The position numbers and the translations under genes were made by a program. Of a stretch of 64,000 bases of DNA, positions 8,628 to 18,700 are shown piece by piece. Position 1 is the first letter of the stretch, and each line of letters opens with the position of its first letter. The notes under the pieces are model-generated. The model was not told the DNA's origin and did not search any database. It was given only the letters and a program-made list of their open reading frames with translations. Location: NCBI RefSeq assembly GCF_032380675.1, contig NZ_JAWDIX010000003.1:124001-188000 (forward strand), in the 5' to 3' direction. This stretch comes from Anaerolentibacter hominis (GTDB lineage: Bacteria; Bacillota; Clostridia; Lachnospirales; Lachnospiraceae).

Positions 8628-9386
8628 ATGCTACAGGTACAAAACATAGAAAAATACTACGGCAGCAAAAATAATGTCACCAAGGCACTGGACCGGGTAA
8701 GCTTTGAGGTGCAGCGCGGCGAATTTATCGCTATTATGGGTGCTTCCGGCAGTGGTAAAACCACACTGCTCAACTGTATTTCCACCATCGACACTGTAAG
8801 CGCGGGCAATATCTTGCTGGACGGCGAAAATATTTCCGAACTTGGTCAAAGTGACCTGGCCCGATTCCGCAGAGAACGCCTTGGATTCGTGTTCCAGGAC
8901 TATAATCTGCTGGATACCCTTACGATTGAGGAAAATATAGCCATTGCCCTGACAATTAATAAAGCGGATTCCCGCACCGTACAGGATAAGGTGAAGGCGG
9001 CGGCAAAGCAATTTGGAATTGAGGAAATTCTTTCTAAATTTCCCTATCAGGTATCCGGCGGCCAGAAACAGCGGGCGGCCTGCGCCCGGGCGATTGTGGC
9101 GGGACAGTCTTTGATTCTGGCAGATGAACCCACCGGTGCGCTGGATTCCAAGGCGTCCAAGAATCTGCTGGAAATCATGACCCGTATGAACCAGGATACC
9201 AGGGCAACGATCCTGATGGTGACCCACGACCCTTACAGCGCAAGCTACGCATCCCGGGTGCTTTTTTTGAAGGACGGCCGCCTGTTTAATGAGCTGATCC
9301 GCGGGCAGCGCAAGCGTCCCGCTTTCTATCATGAAATCCTGGATGTCCTCGCTCTGCTGGGAGGTGATATGAATGACGTTATCTAA
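8628..9386 (+). CDS. bceA: BceA-type ABC transporter ATP-binding protein
   Basis: A 252-residue ATPase. Walker A is GASGSGKTT, the Q-loop VFQDYNLLD, the signature VSGGQKQRAACARAI, Walker B with DEPTGALD (LILADEPTG), and the H-loop VTHDPYSASYAS, which is a BceA-like sequence. The ATG at 8628 has GGAAGG nine bases upstream; the upstream ATG at 8613 has no site. The 3' end overlaps the permease gene by 14 bp. Together they should form a peptide-antibiotic flux sensor and resistance transporter. Confidence 0.92.
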   Translation: MLQVQNIEKYYGSKNNVTKALDRVSFEVQRGEFIAIMGASGSGKTTLLNCISTIDTVSAGNILLDGENISELGQSDLARFRRERLGFVFQDYNLLDTLTIEENIAIALTINKADSRTVQDKVKAAAKQFGIEEILSKFPYQVSGGQKQRAACARAIVAGQSLILADEPTGALDSKASKNLLEIMTRMNQDTRATILMVTHDPYSASYASRVLFLKDGRLFNELIRGQRKRPAFYHEILDVLALLGGDMNDVI

Positions 9387-11316
9387 GCTATCTCTGCGCA
9401 ATGCAAAGCGTCAGGCGCAGGATTATCTGATTTACTTTATCACCATCGTCATGGCCGCCGCATTAATGTATGCGTTTAACGGACTTATTTTTTCCGGTGA
9501 AATCCGCAGTTTATCCAAAGTCCTTGACAGCCTTCCTCTGGTGATTGTGCTGGCAAGTATAGTAGTTGTATGTATCATCGGATGGCTGGTTTCTTATACC
9601 ACTCGTTTCATGCTGTCAAAGCGCAGCCGGGAGCTTGGCACCTATATTCTCCTGGGGCTGGAAAATAAACAGGTGGCCCGCATATTCTTTCTGGAAAATC
9701 TGGTTGTGGGCGGCGTAGCCATCGTGATCGGCACGCTTCTGGGCAATTTGATCTATCAGGCGCTCCGGGCCGTTACTCTGACTCTGTTTGATGTCCCCTA
9801 CACATTCAGTTTTCGTTTCTCCATTCAGGCTGTACTGCTCACTCTGCTGTATTTTGCGCTGATCTATCTCCTTGCCCTTCGAAAGAGCAGCAAGCGCATC
9901 AGGGCGATGAAAATATATGATCTGCTTTATCTGAACCGGCAGAATGAGAGTGAAACCATCAAAACCGACCGCGCCCGCAGAAAAGTATTTACCATATCTA
10001 TCATCACTGGTATTCTTGGCACTGTGCTTTTGATGCTGCGGAGTCTGCCGACCGGAATCGTCGGCGCGGCTATGATTATCGTATTTCTCTACGGCTTTTT
10101 TATCAGCTTTTCCTCCGGTGTGCCAGGCTTTTTCAACAAGCGCCCTGGAAAGAAATACAAGGGTTTTAATCTGCTTGTTTTTCGTTTTCTTTCTTCCAAG
10201 CTAGCCTCCATGGGAGTTGTGATGGCTACCATTGCCGTTCTCTTTACCGCAACCCTCATTGCGGAGGGGAGCGGGATGCTCTTTCACTCTCTGTTTCAGC
10301 AGAGAAGCGAACAGACTACCTGTTTTGACCTGTTTATCGGGTCCACCGCGCAGGAAGAAGGTTATTTCGATGAGTATCTGGACTATATAGATACAACTAT
10401 CCCTGTAACCCAGAATTACCGTTATGACGTTTATTTAGCCGATGACGCAAAGGTTCAGGACTATGTCAAGACAAAAACGGATTATATCGAGCTCTTTGAG
10501 AAAGATACGCTGATGTCTTTTCAGGATTACGCTACCCTGCGGGCCATGCTTGGATATTCTCCGGTGCAGCTGGAAGAGGGGCACTATATTGTTCACTGTA
10601 TGGCCTATTTAAAGGATACCCTGACAGATTACCCTGACACCATAACAGCCGGAGGGCAGACCCTGTCCCGGGGAGGCCTTTATACGGAGAGTTTCACCCA
10701 GTCCCTGTGGGACGGCAACGGCAGAGGGTTTATTCTGGTTGTCCCCGATGAGGTACTGGCCGCGCAGCCGGTCAGTCACAGCATTTATGCGGCGATGACA
10801 TCCGCACCGGTGAGCGAGGACGCTTACGAAGGATTGAGAGCCATCCGGGATGAAAAAGATACCTCCATAGGCGGCTATGATACTATTTTTTCAAAGGCAG
10901 CCCTGGAAAATGAAAACGCATCCATGTACGCGATGATCGTATTCCCTCTTTACTACCTTGCCCTGGTACTGACCATGGTGGCGGCCACCATCCTGTCCAT
11001 CCAGCTGCTGAGCGAAAGCAAACGTTACAGGCATCACTATGATTTACTTCACAATCTGGGTATGGACAGCCGGGACATGAAACGGTCTCTGTTCCGCCAG
11101 TTCGCTATATTCTTCGCCATGCCCGCACTGCCGCCCCTGCTCATCAGCATCCCGTTTGTTCTGGCAACGGGCAGCGCCATGGACCCGGGCGTACTGACAA
11201 GCCCAGGTCATCTCTGGATGATTACCCTGACCATGCTTGCCATCTTCTTCGTCATCTATCTGGTCTATATCCTGGCGGCCTACACCAGCTTCAAGCGGAG
11301 TGTACTGCCGGAATAA
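9373..11316 (+). CDS. bceB: BceB-type ABC transporter permease
   Basis: A 647-residue FtsX-family permease with the BceB layout. Four helices lie in the first ~180 residues, then further helices near 205-245 and 275-300. A large extracytoplasmic domain covers about 305-510, and three helices near 515-540, 575-600 and 610-640 close the protein. The large loop is where BceB-type proteins contact the target lipid-peptide complex. The length is typical of the family (about 640-670). It is the last gene of the module. A weak AT-rich hairpin follows at 11345-11373. Confidence 0.92.
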   Translation: MTLSKLSLRNAKRQAQDYLIYFITIVMAAALMYAFNGLIFSGEIRSLSKVLDSLPLVIVLASIVVVCIIGWLVSYTTRFMLSKRSRELGTYILLGLENKQVARIFFLENLVVGGVAIVIGTLLGNLIYQALRAVTLTLFDVPYTFSFRFSIQAVLLTLLYFALIYLLALRKSSKRIRAMKIYDLLYLNRQNESETIKTDRARRKVFTISIITGILGTVLLMLRSLPTGIVGAAMIIVFLYGFFISFSSGVPGFFNKRPGKKYKGFNLLVFRFLSSKLASMGVVMATIAVLFTATLIAEGSGMLFHSLFQQRSEQTTCFDLFIGSTAQEEGYFDEYLDYIDTTIPVTQNYRYDVYLADDAKVQDYVKTKTDYIELFEKDTLMSFQDYATLRAMLGYSPVQLEEGHYIVHCMAYLKDTLTDYPDTITAGGQTLSRGGLYTESFTQSLWDGNGRGFILVVPDEVLAAQPVSHSIYAAMTSAPVSEDAYEGLRAIRDEKDTSIGGYDTIFSKAALENENASMYAMIVFPLYYLALVLTMVAATILSIQLLSESKRYRHHYDLLHNLGMDSRDMKRSLFRQFAIFFAMPALPPLLISIPFVLATGSAMDPGVLTSPGHLWMITLTMLAIFFVIYLVYILAAYTSFKRSVLPE

Positions 11317-11344
11317 TGGTTCATATTTCATAGCTAATGACAAG

Positions 11345-11373
11345 ATTCTAAAGAAGTCACATTAGAATTTTTA
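11345..11373 (+). terminator. Weak terminator after bceB-like gene
   Basis: ATTCTAA and TTAGAAT form a 7-bp AT-only stem with a 10-nt loop, followed by TTTTTAC. It sits 28 bp after the bceB stop. The stem is weak, and a stronger ancestral hairpin may have been broken by the insertion element (see 11497-11529). Confidence 0.4.
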
Positions 11374-11496
11374 CAGGTTTTTGTATGAAAACAAGTATCT
11401 AGAATAGATGAAATTGATTCTACGAGTTTATAATTATAAAATTTATCCGAACTTAACTGTAACACTAATAGGCTGATCAAAAACTAATAAACATAA

Positions 11497-11529
11497 AAGG
11501 GGTTGCCGCTTTATCGAATGAAAAATCGC
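11497..11529 (+). repeat. Left half of a terminator-like hairpin split by an IS insertion
   Basis: Bases 11497-11529 match, with about four differences, one arm and loop of the intact terminator at 41784-41836 read on its opposite strand (AAAAGGGG.TG.CGCTTTA then GAAAAATCG). The matching arm is not adjacent. A degraded version (TTAGCGCGACTGCCCCC) appears at 14345-14361, directly after the right end of the IS remnant. This suggests insertion into the hairpin loop. Confidence 0.5.
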
Positions 11530-11639
11530 TGATATGCTCCCTTCTAGGTAGACAAGTAAAATAATAAAAACCAGTTTCTTAGTAAAGAGATATTTATATC
11601 TAAAAAATATATCTACACAAGATAAGATAGTTACGATAA

Positions 11640-12195
11640 AAAGGTATTTGGATGGTCTGACAAGACAGCGGATACTTGCAAATGAGTTTGTTATATCACA
11701 AACTTCCGTTCAACAATGTATTACTAATTATGAAAGCATGGGGGAAGAAGCTTTTTTGATAGAACGCTACAAAGGTTATCCTACCGATTTGAAAAAACAT
11801 GCGGTTTTGAATTATATGTCGTGCAAGGTATCTCAGACTGATATCTGCAAAAAGTAAAGTATAGCATCCGTTCAAAAAGCAAGCTGTAAAAGTGGATAAA
11901 GAAGCATAATAGTCATGAGGAACTGAAATCTTCTGGAACAGGGAGACATATCTCATAATTCTGGCAAAAAACTTTTTTGAAGGAAGCGAAGAAGTTGTAA
12001 AGTATTGTATTGCAAATGACTGCAATTATGCGTTGTCATCTGAAAAATATCGGTTGTCTTATTAGCGTCACGGAACTATTCCGCAAAATATGAATCCAGT
12101 GGAGTGGAAGCTTTAAGGGACAAGTGTGGGAAACGTAATGCCCCCAATGAAATGAATGAACTGGGAAACTGAAGATATAGAGAGCCTATTTTAAT
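11640..12195 (+). pseudogene. IS150-like transposase orfA remnant
   Basis: Fragments read, with in-frame stops and shifts: LANEFVISQTSVQQCITNY, then KYSIRSKSKL-stop-KWIKKHNSHEELKSS, then VVKYCIANDCNYALSSEKY. These match the helix-turn-helix, leucine-zipper type OrfA of IS150/IS3 elements (KWIKKYNSHEELKSSGTG is a family hallmark). At least three stop codons or frame shifts interrupt it, so no functional protein is made. The downstream end fades near 12195, close to the inserted IS110 remnant. Confidence 0.75.
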
Positions 12196-12344
12196 AAAGA
12201 CATTTGAATAATTTGTAGAATAGTATTTCAGATAAATTATAAGCTGAAAAACAGTTTAATGAACATAAAAACTGCATGGTAAGTTGAGTATCTTTACAAG
12301 TGTTCAAAAAAGGAGATATTTAAATATAAAAGCTAAGCTGCTTT

Positions 12345-13175
12345 TATGTAGGATTGCTCTGTTCTTTCCAATTAGTATACCACTCTGACGAGTTTCTTTG
12401 CACTATGAGATAGCGCAACGTTATAATGCTTACTCGCAGAACATCTCTTTTCTAGATAGGCAGTAAAGGTTAAATTTCAATGGCAGATGTGCTTTGTTGT
12501 ATTATATAGAGAGTAACTTAAGTATCGTGAACCACGTTTCTCCATATGAGAATACGACGAGAGCAGTTGGAAGATTATATGTTAATAGAGACATTCCGTT
12601 ATTTAGGCAATTATTCTATCTGGATAAGCAATTTTGTTAAAATTTCATCGATAATCATGGCACACACATACTATTGATACCTAGAATAGTTAAGCTTGGA
12701 GCAATGATTTTATCCATGATGAGTTTTATTTCAGTTTCAATCTCACCAATTTCAGTAGTGCTTTCTTGAATGAGTTTTTGGTCTGCTTTAATTCCAGTGA
12801 CTTTGCTGGCATACGAAAGGCGATAGAGGTTTTCGTAGCTCCATGAAAAAGGATTGCAGTGTCCTTTTACATAATGACCTTTAGAAGGCACTAATATAGA
12901 AGGTTTGTAGTCTGGTAAGGTATGTTATCGCCAATAACAGATGCACCTAGACCTTTATCTAAATGATAACTCAAGATATTTTTACTGAAGCGTCCGGTGT
13001 CAAGCCTTACTTTGGTTAAATCAACTGTAGTTGAATCAATTTTCTGATAGAGATCGTCAAAACATCTCGGTTATTGGCAATGGTGAACACTTTAAAGAGT
13101 ACTTCGCCATCTGAGTTAGTGATAAAGCAATCATGCTTATCTTTAGTAGCATCAATACCTAAGTAGTAAATTATA
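12345..13175 (-). pseudogene. IS110-family transposase remnant, nested in the IS3-like element
   Basis: Read on the minus strand, the N-terminus near 13175 gives YYLGIDATKDKHDCFITNSD, which carries the DEDD-type first Asp of IS110 transposases. Next come TVDLTKVRLDTG and NILSYHLDKGLGASVIG, and after an internal deletion the helical KLIMDKI...LTILGI segment. The C-terminus near 12345-12560 gives fragments of the EKRGSRYLRYSLYN and KHYNVALSHSAKKLVRVVY type. The middle ~100-150 codons and the frame are lost. The short open stretch at 12655-12891 is a fragment of this pseudogene, not a gene. Confidence 0.75.
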
Positions 13176-13424
13176 GCTGTTCTCCTTTAAATGTATTTGA
13201 TACTGTTTGGAACCCACAGGAAATCTCTGAGATTGTAACTTCGTTCTAAATAAACCGTCATGTGATATTCTAACTGATTAGCAAAATACAAAGAGACTGT
13301 GGTTGGAATCTCTCTAAAACCATCGAGTGGTAGAAGGTCGGAACCAATCAAAAAGTATAGCATACAGTCCTTGGATAGGGACATAAATACTACTACTTTA
13401 TAATACAAGGAGGCGAGATTAGAA

Positions 13425-14260
13425 CTGGTGCGCCATGAGTTAATATACCAGGAAACCAAAGAAAAGTATCAGGAGCATCTTTATCCGGTCAGTACATTAT
13501 ATAGTCTTGGAGGCGTTTCAAGGCCCCATATTATAAATGGGCTGAATAGAGAGGGCCCGGAAAATGAGCGAAAGACACAAAATCTCTAAAGAGATTGCGA
13601 AAATTCATGCCGCCTTCCCTAACATGGGGTATCGCTGTATCAGGTGCAAATTGGAATGTTATCACGGAATGAATGTAAATGATAAAAGAACTACGCCTGT
13701 GTTGTAAGTTAAATATCGAATCAACGAGAAAATATGCGAATAGTGGATATACAAGGCAGTCTGCAAATCTGTAGTACATGGCTGAAAATATACAGTTGTT
13801 GTAACAGAATTCCATTATTCTACGGGCATTGAAAAACACAAAGGTTATCTCATCTCAGTATCATACTGAATTTATATGAAGGAAGGATTGTATCCTAAAT
13901 AATTCGTGACCAAAACCATACTATATTGATATTTAAATCATTCGATATCGCATTAGTACTCACCCAATTTTTCATGGTGACTGGAGATTCCAATATACTA
14001 ACCGGATTTTTCATACAAATCTTGAAGCGACAGAATGACACAAAACATGTCCAGGATAGCAAAATGCGTCGATTATGGTCCAATGGAAGGATTCAGGGGG
14101 GATCATCAATTGCAAACGATACTATTGAAAACAGTTTACCAGTAGGGAAGCTATTGTTAAAATAATAGAGTATTATTTTGAGTATTATAATAAACAAAGT
14201 CTACAAAGAAACCTTGGAGTATTAGCACCTGTGAAAAAACATGAACTATATTTATAAGCA
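13425..14260 (+). pseudogene. IS150-like transposase orfB remnant
   Basis: Broken reading frames give LIYQETKEKYQEHLYPVSTL, SLGGVSRPHIINGLNREGPE, IHAAFPNMGYRCIRCKLE and GMNVNDKR. Further on come YANSGYTRQSAN and, near the end, QSLQRNLGVLAPVKKHEL. These follow the order of the IS150 OrfB N-terminal HTH_21 region and the C-terminal end of the rve integrase core. The catalytic DDE region between is badly eroded (13800-14080). It is the continuation of the orfA remnant after the IS110 insertion. Confidence 0.75.
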
Positions 14261-14388
14261 TCATAAAAACTGCCATCTGAATTACCAGCTGGCAGAAAAA
14301 CTTTATATTTTTTTCAATTGTCTACTAGACGGGGAACAGTTCACTTAGCGCGACTGCCCCCGTTCATAAAGATCTTCATCTGATATAA

Positions 14389-14691
14389 TTATAAGAATGC
14401 ACTTACTTCCCGCAATAAAACAAATATTAGATACATACTGAGCGCAATTTTATATTTATTTATACGATCTCGCTCACTACCATCCAAAAGATAAAACATG
14501 GTTTTAAATAAGTAAAAAACAATATAATATTTTACCGCCACCTCTACAAATAAAGCTATTTGGCCTTCCGAGACAGTCTTAATTGAAAACATAGGGAAAA
14601 GCCATTGAGAAATTGATATAAATTCACCATTTATAGTAAGTGCCAAATTAAGTAAGAAAATAGATAACGGTATATTTTTATTGCGATTCAT
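14389..14691 (-). CDS. Small three-helix membrane protein, partner of the secreted protein
   Basis: A 100-residue hydrophobic protein with three predicted transmembrane helices (about 8-34, 46-65 and 77-98) and short charged links (DGSERDRINKYK). The ATG at 14691 has GGAG seven bases upstream; the upstream in-frame GTG at 14703 is part of that site and is unlikely. It follows the secreted-protein gene by 20 bp, so the two are co-transcribed. I recognise no family. Size, topology and linkage to a secreted protein resemble immunity or export partners of bacteriocin-like genes, but that is inference only. Confidence 0.65.
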   Translation of the reverse strand: MNRNKNIPLSIFLLNLALTINGEFISISQWLFPMFSIKTVSEGQIALFVEVAVKYYIVFYLFKTMFYLLDGSERDRINKYKIALSMYLIFVLLREVSAFL

Positions 14692-14711
14692 ATTAATCTC
14701 CACTTTACATT

Positions 14712-15341
14712 CTAATAAGGCAAATTACTCTCGTAATTAAAATGTTTCATATTAGCCACTTTAATTGTTCGAGCAGAATCTGCAAACGAATATAATCTTA
14801 CATCTATTATGTAATAGGATATTGCTCCGTCACTTACTAAAGTCTGGTCAATATATGCTCTATAGTAAATATACGGCAATTCTTCGGTAGCTGCTGAAAT
14901 TATACTCATAGCAAGAGAATAAATCACACCAGGATCTACTCCTGTAAAGTATGCACCTAATGCGGATGCAATGGCAGTTGCTGTCCAAGCAATAATCCTT
15001 GTATCGAATTCACGAACTATCATAGGAATTGGAGTGTTACCATTAACACTTTTATTTATATGACCAGTATATACATACTCCCTACCATTTTCAATACCTT
15101 TACTAATAACTGTTCCTGAATCATAAATTTCTCTAATAAGTATAGACTCCCCGCCGAATTCATTTCTTACAACTACCGTTTCAACTGTCTTTCCTTGCAT
15201 TTCTTTTTTATCATGACTTATAACTTTTATATTTTGGTTAGATACTTCTGTTGCTCCAACTGCTGCAGGTGCAAGGAATGTAAAACTCATAATTATACTT
15301 AACGCTAAACAGATTATTTTGCTAATGATGTTCTTTTTCAT
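14712..15341 (-). CDS. Secreted protein with internal hydrophobic helix, unknown function
   Basis: A 209-residue protein. A Sec signal peptide covers residues 1-30, with likely cleavage after AVGA. A polar region (31-112) rich in beta-type residues follows, then a long hydrophobic Ala/Gly/Ser-rich stretch (about 116-151, IIAWTATAIASALGAYF...). The C-terminus is Tyr-rich. An exact AAGGAGG site precedes the ATG. The promoter element at 15460-15492 is shared with the other secreted-protein gene at 746-1108. The hydrophobic segment inside an otherwise soluble exported protein, together with the three-helix partner gene, is compatible with a pore-forming or bacteriocin-like role. I recognise no family. 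Confidence 0.72.
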   Translation of the reverse strand: MKKNIISKIICLALSIIMSFTFLAPAAVGATEVSNQNIKVISHDKKEMQGKTVETVVVRNEFGGESILIREIYDSGTVISKGIENGREYVYTGHINKSVNGNTPIPMIVREFDTRIIAWTATAIASALGAYFTGVDPGVIYSLAMSIISAATEELPYIYYRAYIDQTLVSDGAISYYIIDVRLYSFADSARTIKVANMKHFNYESNLPY

Positions 15342-15459
15342 ATTCTTTCCTCCTTAATCTTATAAATTTATTTTTTTAGTTAAATTGTTTGTAATCTGTA
15401 CATCGGATTCTCCCCCTTTCAATTACTTATTATCTGTATGTTTTAAATGTATATCTTAT

Positions 15460-15492
15460 ATCTTAAATTTTTCTTACACTTCCTCATTTTTT
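15460..15492 (-). promoter_or_regulatory. Shared promoter element, copy 2 (direct-repeat operator)
   Basis: The minus strand reads AAAAAATG, seven bases, GTAAGAAAAATTTAAGAT, identical in layout to 1162-1194. A third TAAGA follows (TAAGATATAAGATATACA) with a -10-like TATACA. It lies about 120 bp before the ATG at 15341. The leader between them contains nothing else that I recognise. Confidence 0.65.
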
Positions 15493-15629
15493 GGACGTTT
15501 TCAATGTATATGCTTTACGTTCTAATTTGAATACACATAAGGTATTTGTACTCCCAATATCTCTTTATTCTAACAACATTGAATTTGGGGATTATTTACT
15601 AACAACATCTACTCTTATCTTAAGATCAA

Positions 15630-15663
15630 ATATAAAAACCGGCAGCCATAAAACTCTGCCGGT
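15630..15663 (-). terminator. Rho-independent terminator of ileS
   Basis: On the minus strand, ACCGGCAG and CTGCCGGT form an 8-bp GC-rich stem with a 10-nt loop, followed by TTTTTATATTT. It lies 46 bp past the ileS stop codon. Confidence 0.85.
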
Positions 15664-15708
15664 CCTCATATAACCACTTTATTTTCTATTCTACTATTAC
15701 TTTCTCGT

Positions 15709-18700
15709 CTAGTTCTTCTCAACCCCCAGGGTTACATCTTCCCCGTTGATATTCCAGTCTTTCACATAGCCTTTCGTCTCTCCCAGAACCAGAGCATCCG
15801 CCATAACCTCGGAGAGGATCATCGCCTCGTTGGCTTTCAGGATTGCTTCCAGCTTCTCATTGCCGGATTCATATACCGTAATATGATCCATCACCTCGAA
15901 GCCGGCTTCCTTTCTCATGGTCTGGATCTTGCTGATCAGCTCTCTCACGAAACCTTCCTCGATCAGTTCCGGCGTCAGGTTCGTATCCAGCACAACCGTG
16001 ATGCCTTTGTCGGAATCCGATACATAGCCTTCCATCTGGGCCGCCTCAATTAATAGATCTTCCTCTGTCAGGGCTTCCTCATTTCCGGCTACTGTAACCA
16101 GCAGTTTACCAGTTTCATTCAGCTCATCCATAGCCTTATTGCCGTCCAGAGCAGTGAGAACTTCTTTTACTTCATTTAAGTTCTTACCGAACCGCCGTCC
16201 CAGCGTCCGCAGCTGCGGCTTAAAGGAATAGGTGGTGAAATCTCTCACATCGGAGGTAAATAACACTGCTTTCACATTTAATTCATCGGCGATGATATCC
16301 TGGTAGAACTCAGAAAGTCCTTCCCCTTCCATCTTAACAAACATCCGGCTGATCGGCTGGCGGTTCTTGATGTTGGCCGTATTTCTGCAGGCACGGCCCA
16401 GCACCACGATTTCCAGAACTTTCTCCATATCCTCTTCCAGCTGTTTATCAATTCTTGACTGATCGCATGCCGGGAAATCGCACAGATGAATACTCTCCGG
16501 CGCATCCTTGTCGATGCTGCGCACCAGATTCTGGTATATGTCTTCTGTCATGAACGGAATCATCGGCGCCGCTGTCTTACACAGGGTTACCAATGCGGTA
16601 TAGAGCGTCATATACGCATTGATCTTATCCTGCTCCATGCCCTTTGCCCAGAAACGTTCGCGGCAGCGTCTTACATACCAGTTGCTCATCTCATCCACGA
16701 AGTCCTGAAGGGCTCTCGCCGCCTCCGGAATCCGGTAATTATTCAGGTTTTCATCCACCGCGCCCACAACGGTATTCAGTCTGGACAGCAGCCATTTGTC
16801 CATCACGGACAGCTTGTCGTATTCCAAGCTGTATTTCGTAGCGTCAAACTGGTCGATATTAGCGTAAAGAACGAAAAACGCATAGGTGTTCCAGAGGGTT
16901 CCCATGAATTTACGCTGTCCCTCCATAACCGCCTTGCCGTGGAACCGGTTTGGCAGCCAGGGTGCGCTGTTGCTGTAGAAATACCAGCGGATTGCATCTG
17001 CCCCATATTCATTCAGCGCGTCAAAGGGGTCAACCGCATTTCCCTTGGACTTACTCATCTTCTGACCATTCTCATCCTGCACATGGCCCAGAACGATTAC
17101 GTTCTTATAGGGGGCCTTATTAAAGATCAGCGTAGAGATCGCCAGCAGAGAATAAAACCATCCACGGGTCTGATCCACCGCTTCGGAAATAAAGTCGGCC
17201 GGGAACTGAGCGTCAAACAGCTCTTTATTTTCAAATGGATAGTGATGCTGCGCAAACGGCATGGAACCTGAGTCAAACCAGCAATCAATTACCTCCGGTA
17301 CACGATGCATCTCTTTGCCGCAGACCGGACATTTGATCGTAACCGCGTCAATGTATGGACGGTGCAGCTCAATATCATCCGGACAGTTGTCCGACATAGA
17401 TTTCAGTTCCTCGATACTGCCGATGGAGTGCTGATGTCCGCACTCACATTCCCAGATATTTAACGGGGTGCCCCAATAACGGTTCCGGCTCACGCCCCAG
17501 TCCTGAACATTTTCCAGCCAGTCGCCGAAACGTCCTTTGCCGATGCTCTCCGGAATCCAGTTAATGGTATTATTATTGCGGATCAGGTCCTCTTTTACAT
17601 CGGTCATTTTGATAAACCAGGACTCTCTCGCATAGTAGATCAGCGGGGTATCACAGCGCCAGCAGAAGGGATAGCTGTGCTCGAACTTCAGGACTTTAAA
17701 CAGCAGCCCTTTCTCTGCAAGCAGAGTCATTACCTTAGGATCGGCCTCCTTACAGAACAGTCCGGCCATATCGGTGCACTCCGGCTTCATGCAGCCCTTT
17801 TCATCCACCAGCTGCACGAAAGGCAGATCATAGCGGCGGCCCACTTTGGAGTCGTCCTCACCGAAAGCAGGAGCGATATGAACGATACCGGTACCGTCGG
17901 TCAGAGTTACGTAAGTGTCGCACACCACGTAAAAGGCTTTCTTTCCTTTTGTATCCGCATAGTCAAAGAGCGGTTCATATTCTTTATATTCCAGATCGGT
18001 ACCCTTATAATGGTCCAGTACCTGATAGGTTCCTTCAATTACACTGAGAAGAGCCTCCGCCAGTACATAATATTCCGTCTTAACGGCAGTATCTTCTTCC
18101 CCTTCCTTAACAACGTTCCCCTTGTCATTGACAGAAACCTGTACTTTCACATAGGTTTCGTTGGGGTTGACGCAGAGCGCCACGTTGGAGGGCAGCGTCC
18201 ACGGAGTCGTGGTCCATGCCAGGAAATACTCGTTCTCCGTGCCCTTCATACGGAATTTTGCGATTACAGATTTCTCCTTTACATCCTTATAGCCCTGAGC
18301 CACCTCGTGGCTGGACAGCGGGGTACCGCACCGCGGGCAGTAAGGCACAATCTTATAGCCTTTATAAAGCAGCCCCTTTTCCCAGATCTGCTTTAACGCC
18401 CACCACTCGGACTCAATAAAATTATTATCATAAGTGACATAGGGATTTTCCATATCGGCCCAAAAACCTACCGTTCCGGAAAAATCTTCCCACATCCCCT
18501 TGTATTTCCATACGCTTTCCTTACATTTCTCGATGAACGGCTCCAGACCATATTCCTCGATCTGCTCCTTTCCATCCAGGCCCAGGAGCTTTTCCACTTC
18601 CAGCTCCACCGGAAGTCCGTGGGTATCCCAGCCTGCCTTTCTCGGAACCATACACCCCTTCATGGTACGGTATCTGGGGATCATATCCTTAATGACACGG

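Larger units (their letters stand above)
11530..14343 (+). mobile_element. Decayed IS3-family (IS150-like) element carrying a nested IS110 remnant
   Basis: The left end TGATATGCTCCC (11530) and the right end, read inverted as TGAACTGTTCCCC (ending 14343), form imperfect terminal inverted repeats that both run into GTAGACA or TAGTAGACA. Between them lie broken fragments of an IS150-type orfA (plus strand), an IS110-family transposase (minus strand) and an IS150-type orfB (plus strand). All carry stop codons and frame breaks. The length, 2.8 kb, exceeds a normal ~1.45-kb IS150-like element because of the inserted IS110 copy. No complete transposase remains, so the element is dead. Confidence 0.75.

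Noticed and set aside
8631..9401. 256-residue open frame on the minus strand opposite the bceA-like gene
   Set aside because: Exact shadow of a well-supported ATPase gene, with no family features.
12655..12891. 78-residue open frame on the minus strand
   Set aside because: Its sequence is an internal fragment of an IS110-type transposase and lacks the rest of the protein. Treated as part of the pseudogene.
16486..17271. 261-residue open frame antisense to ileS
   Set aside because: Lies wholly inside ileS, has no ribosome site, and its composition mirrors the synthetase codons.
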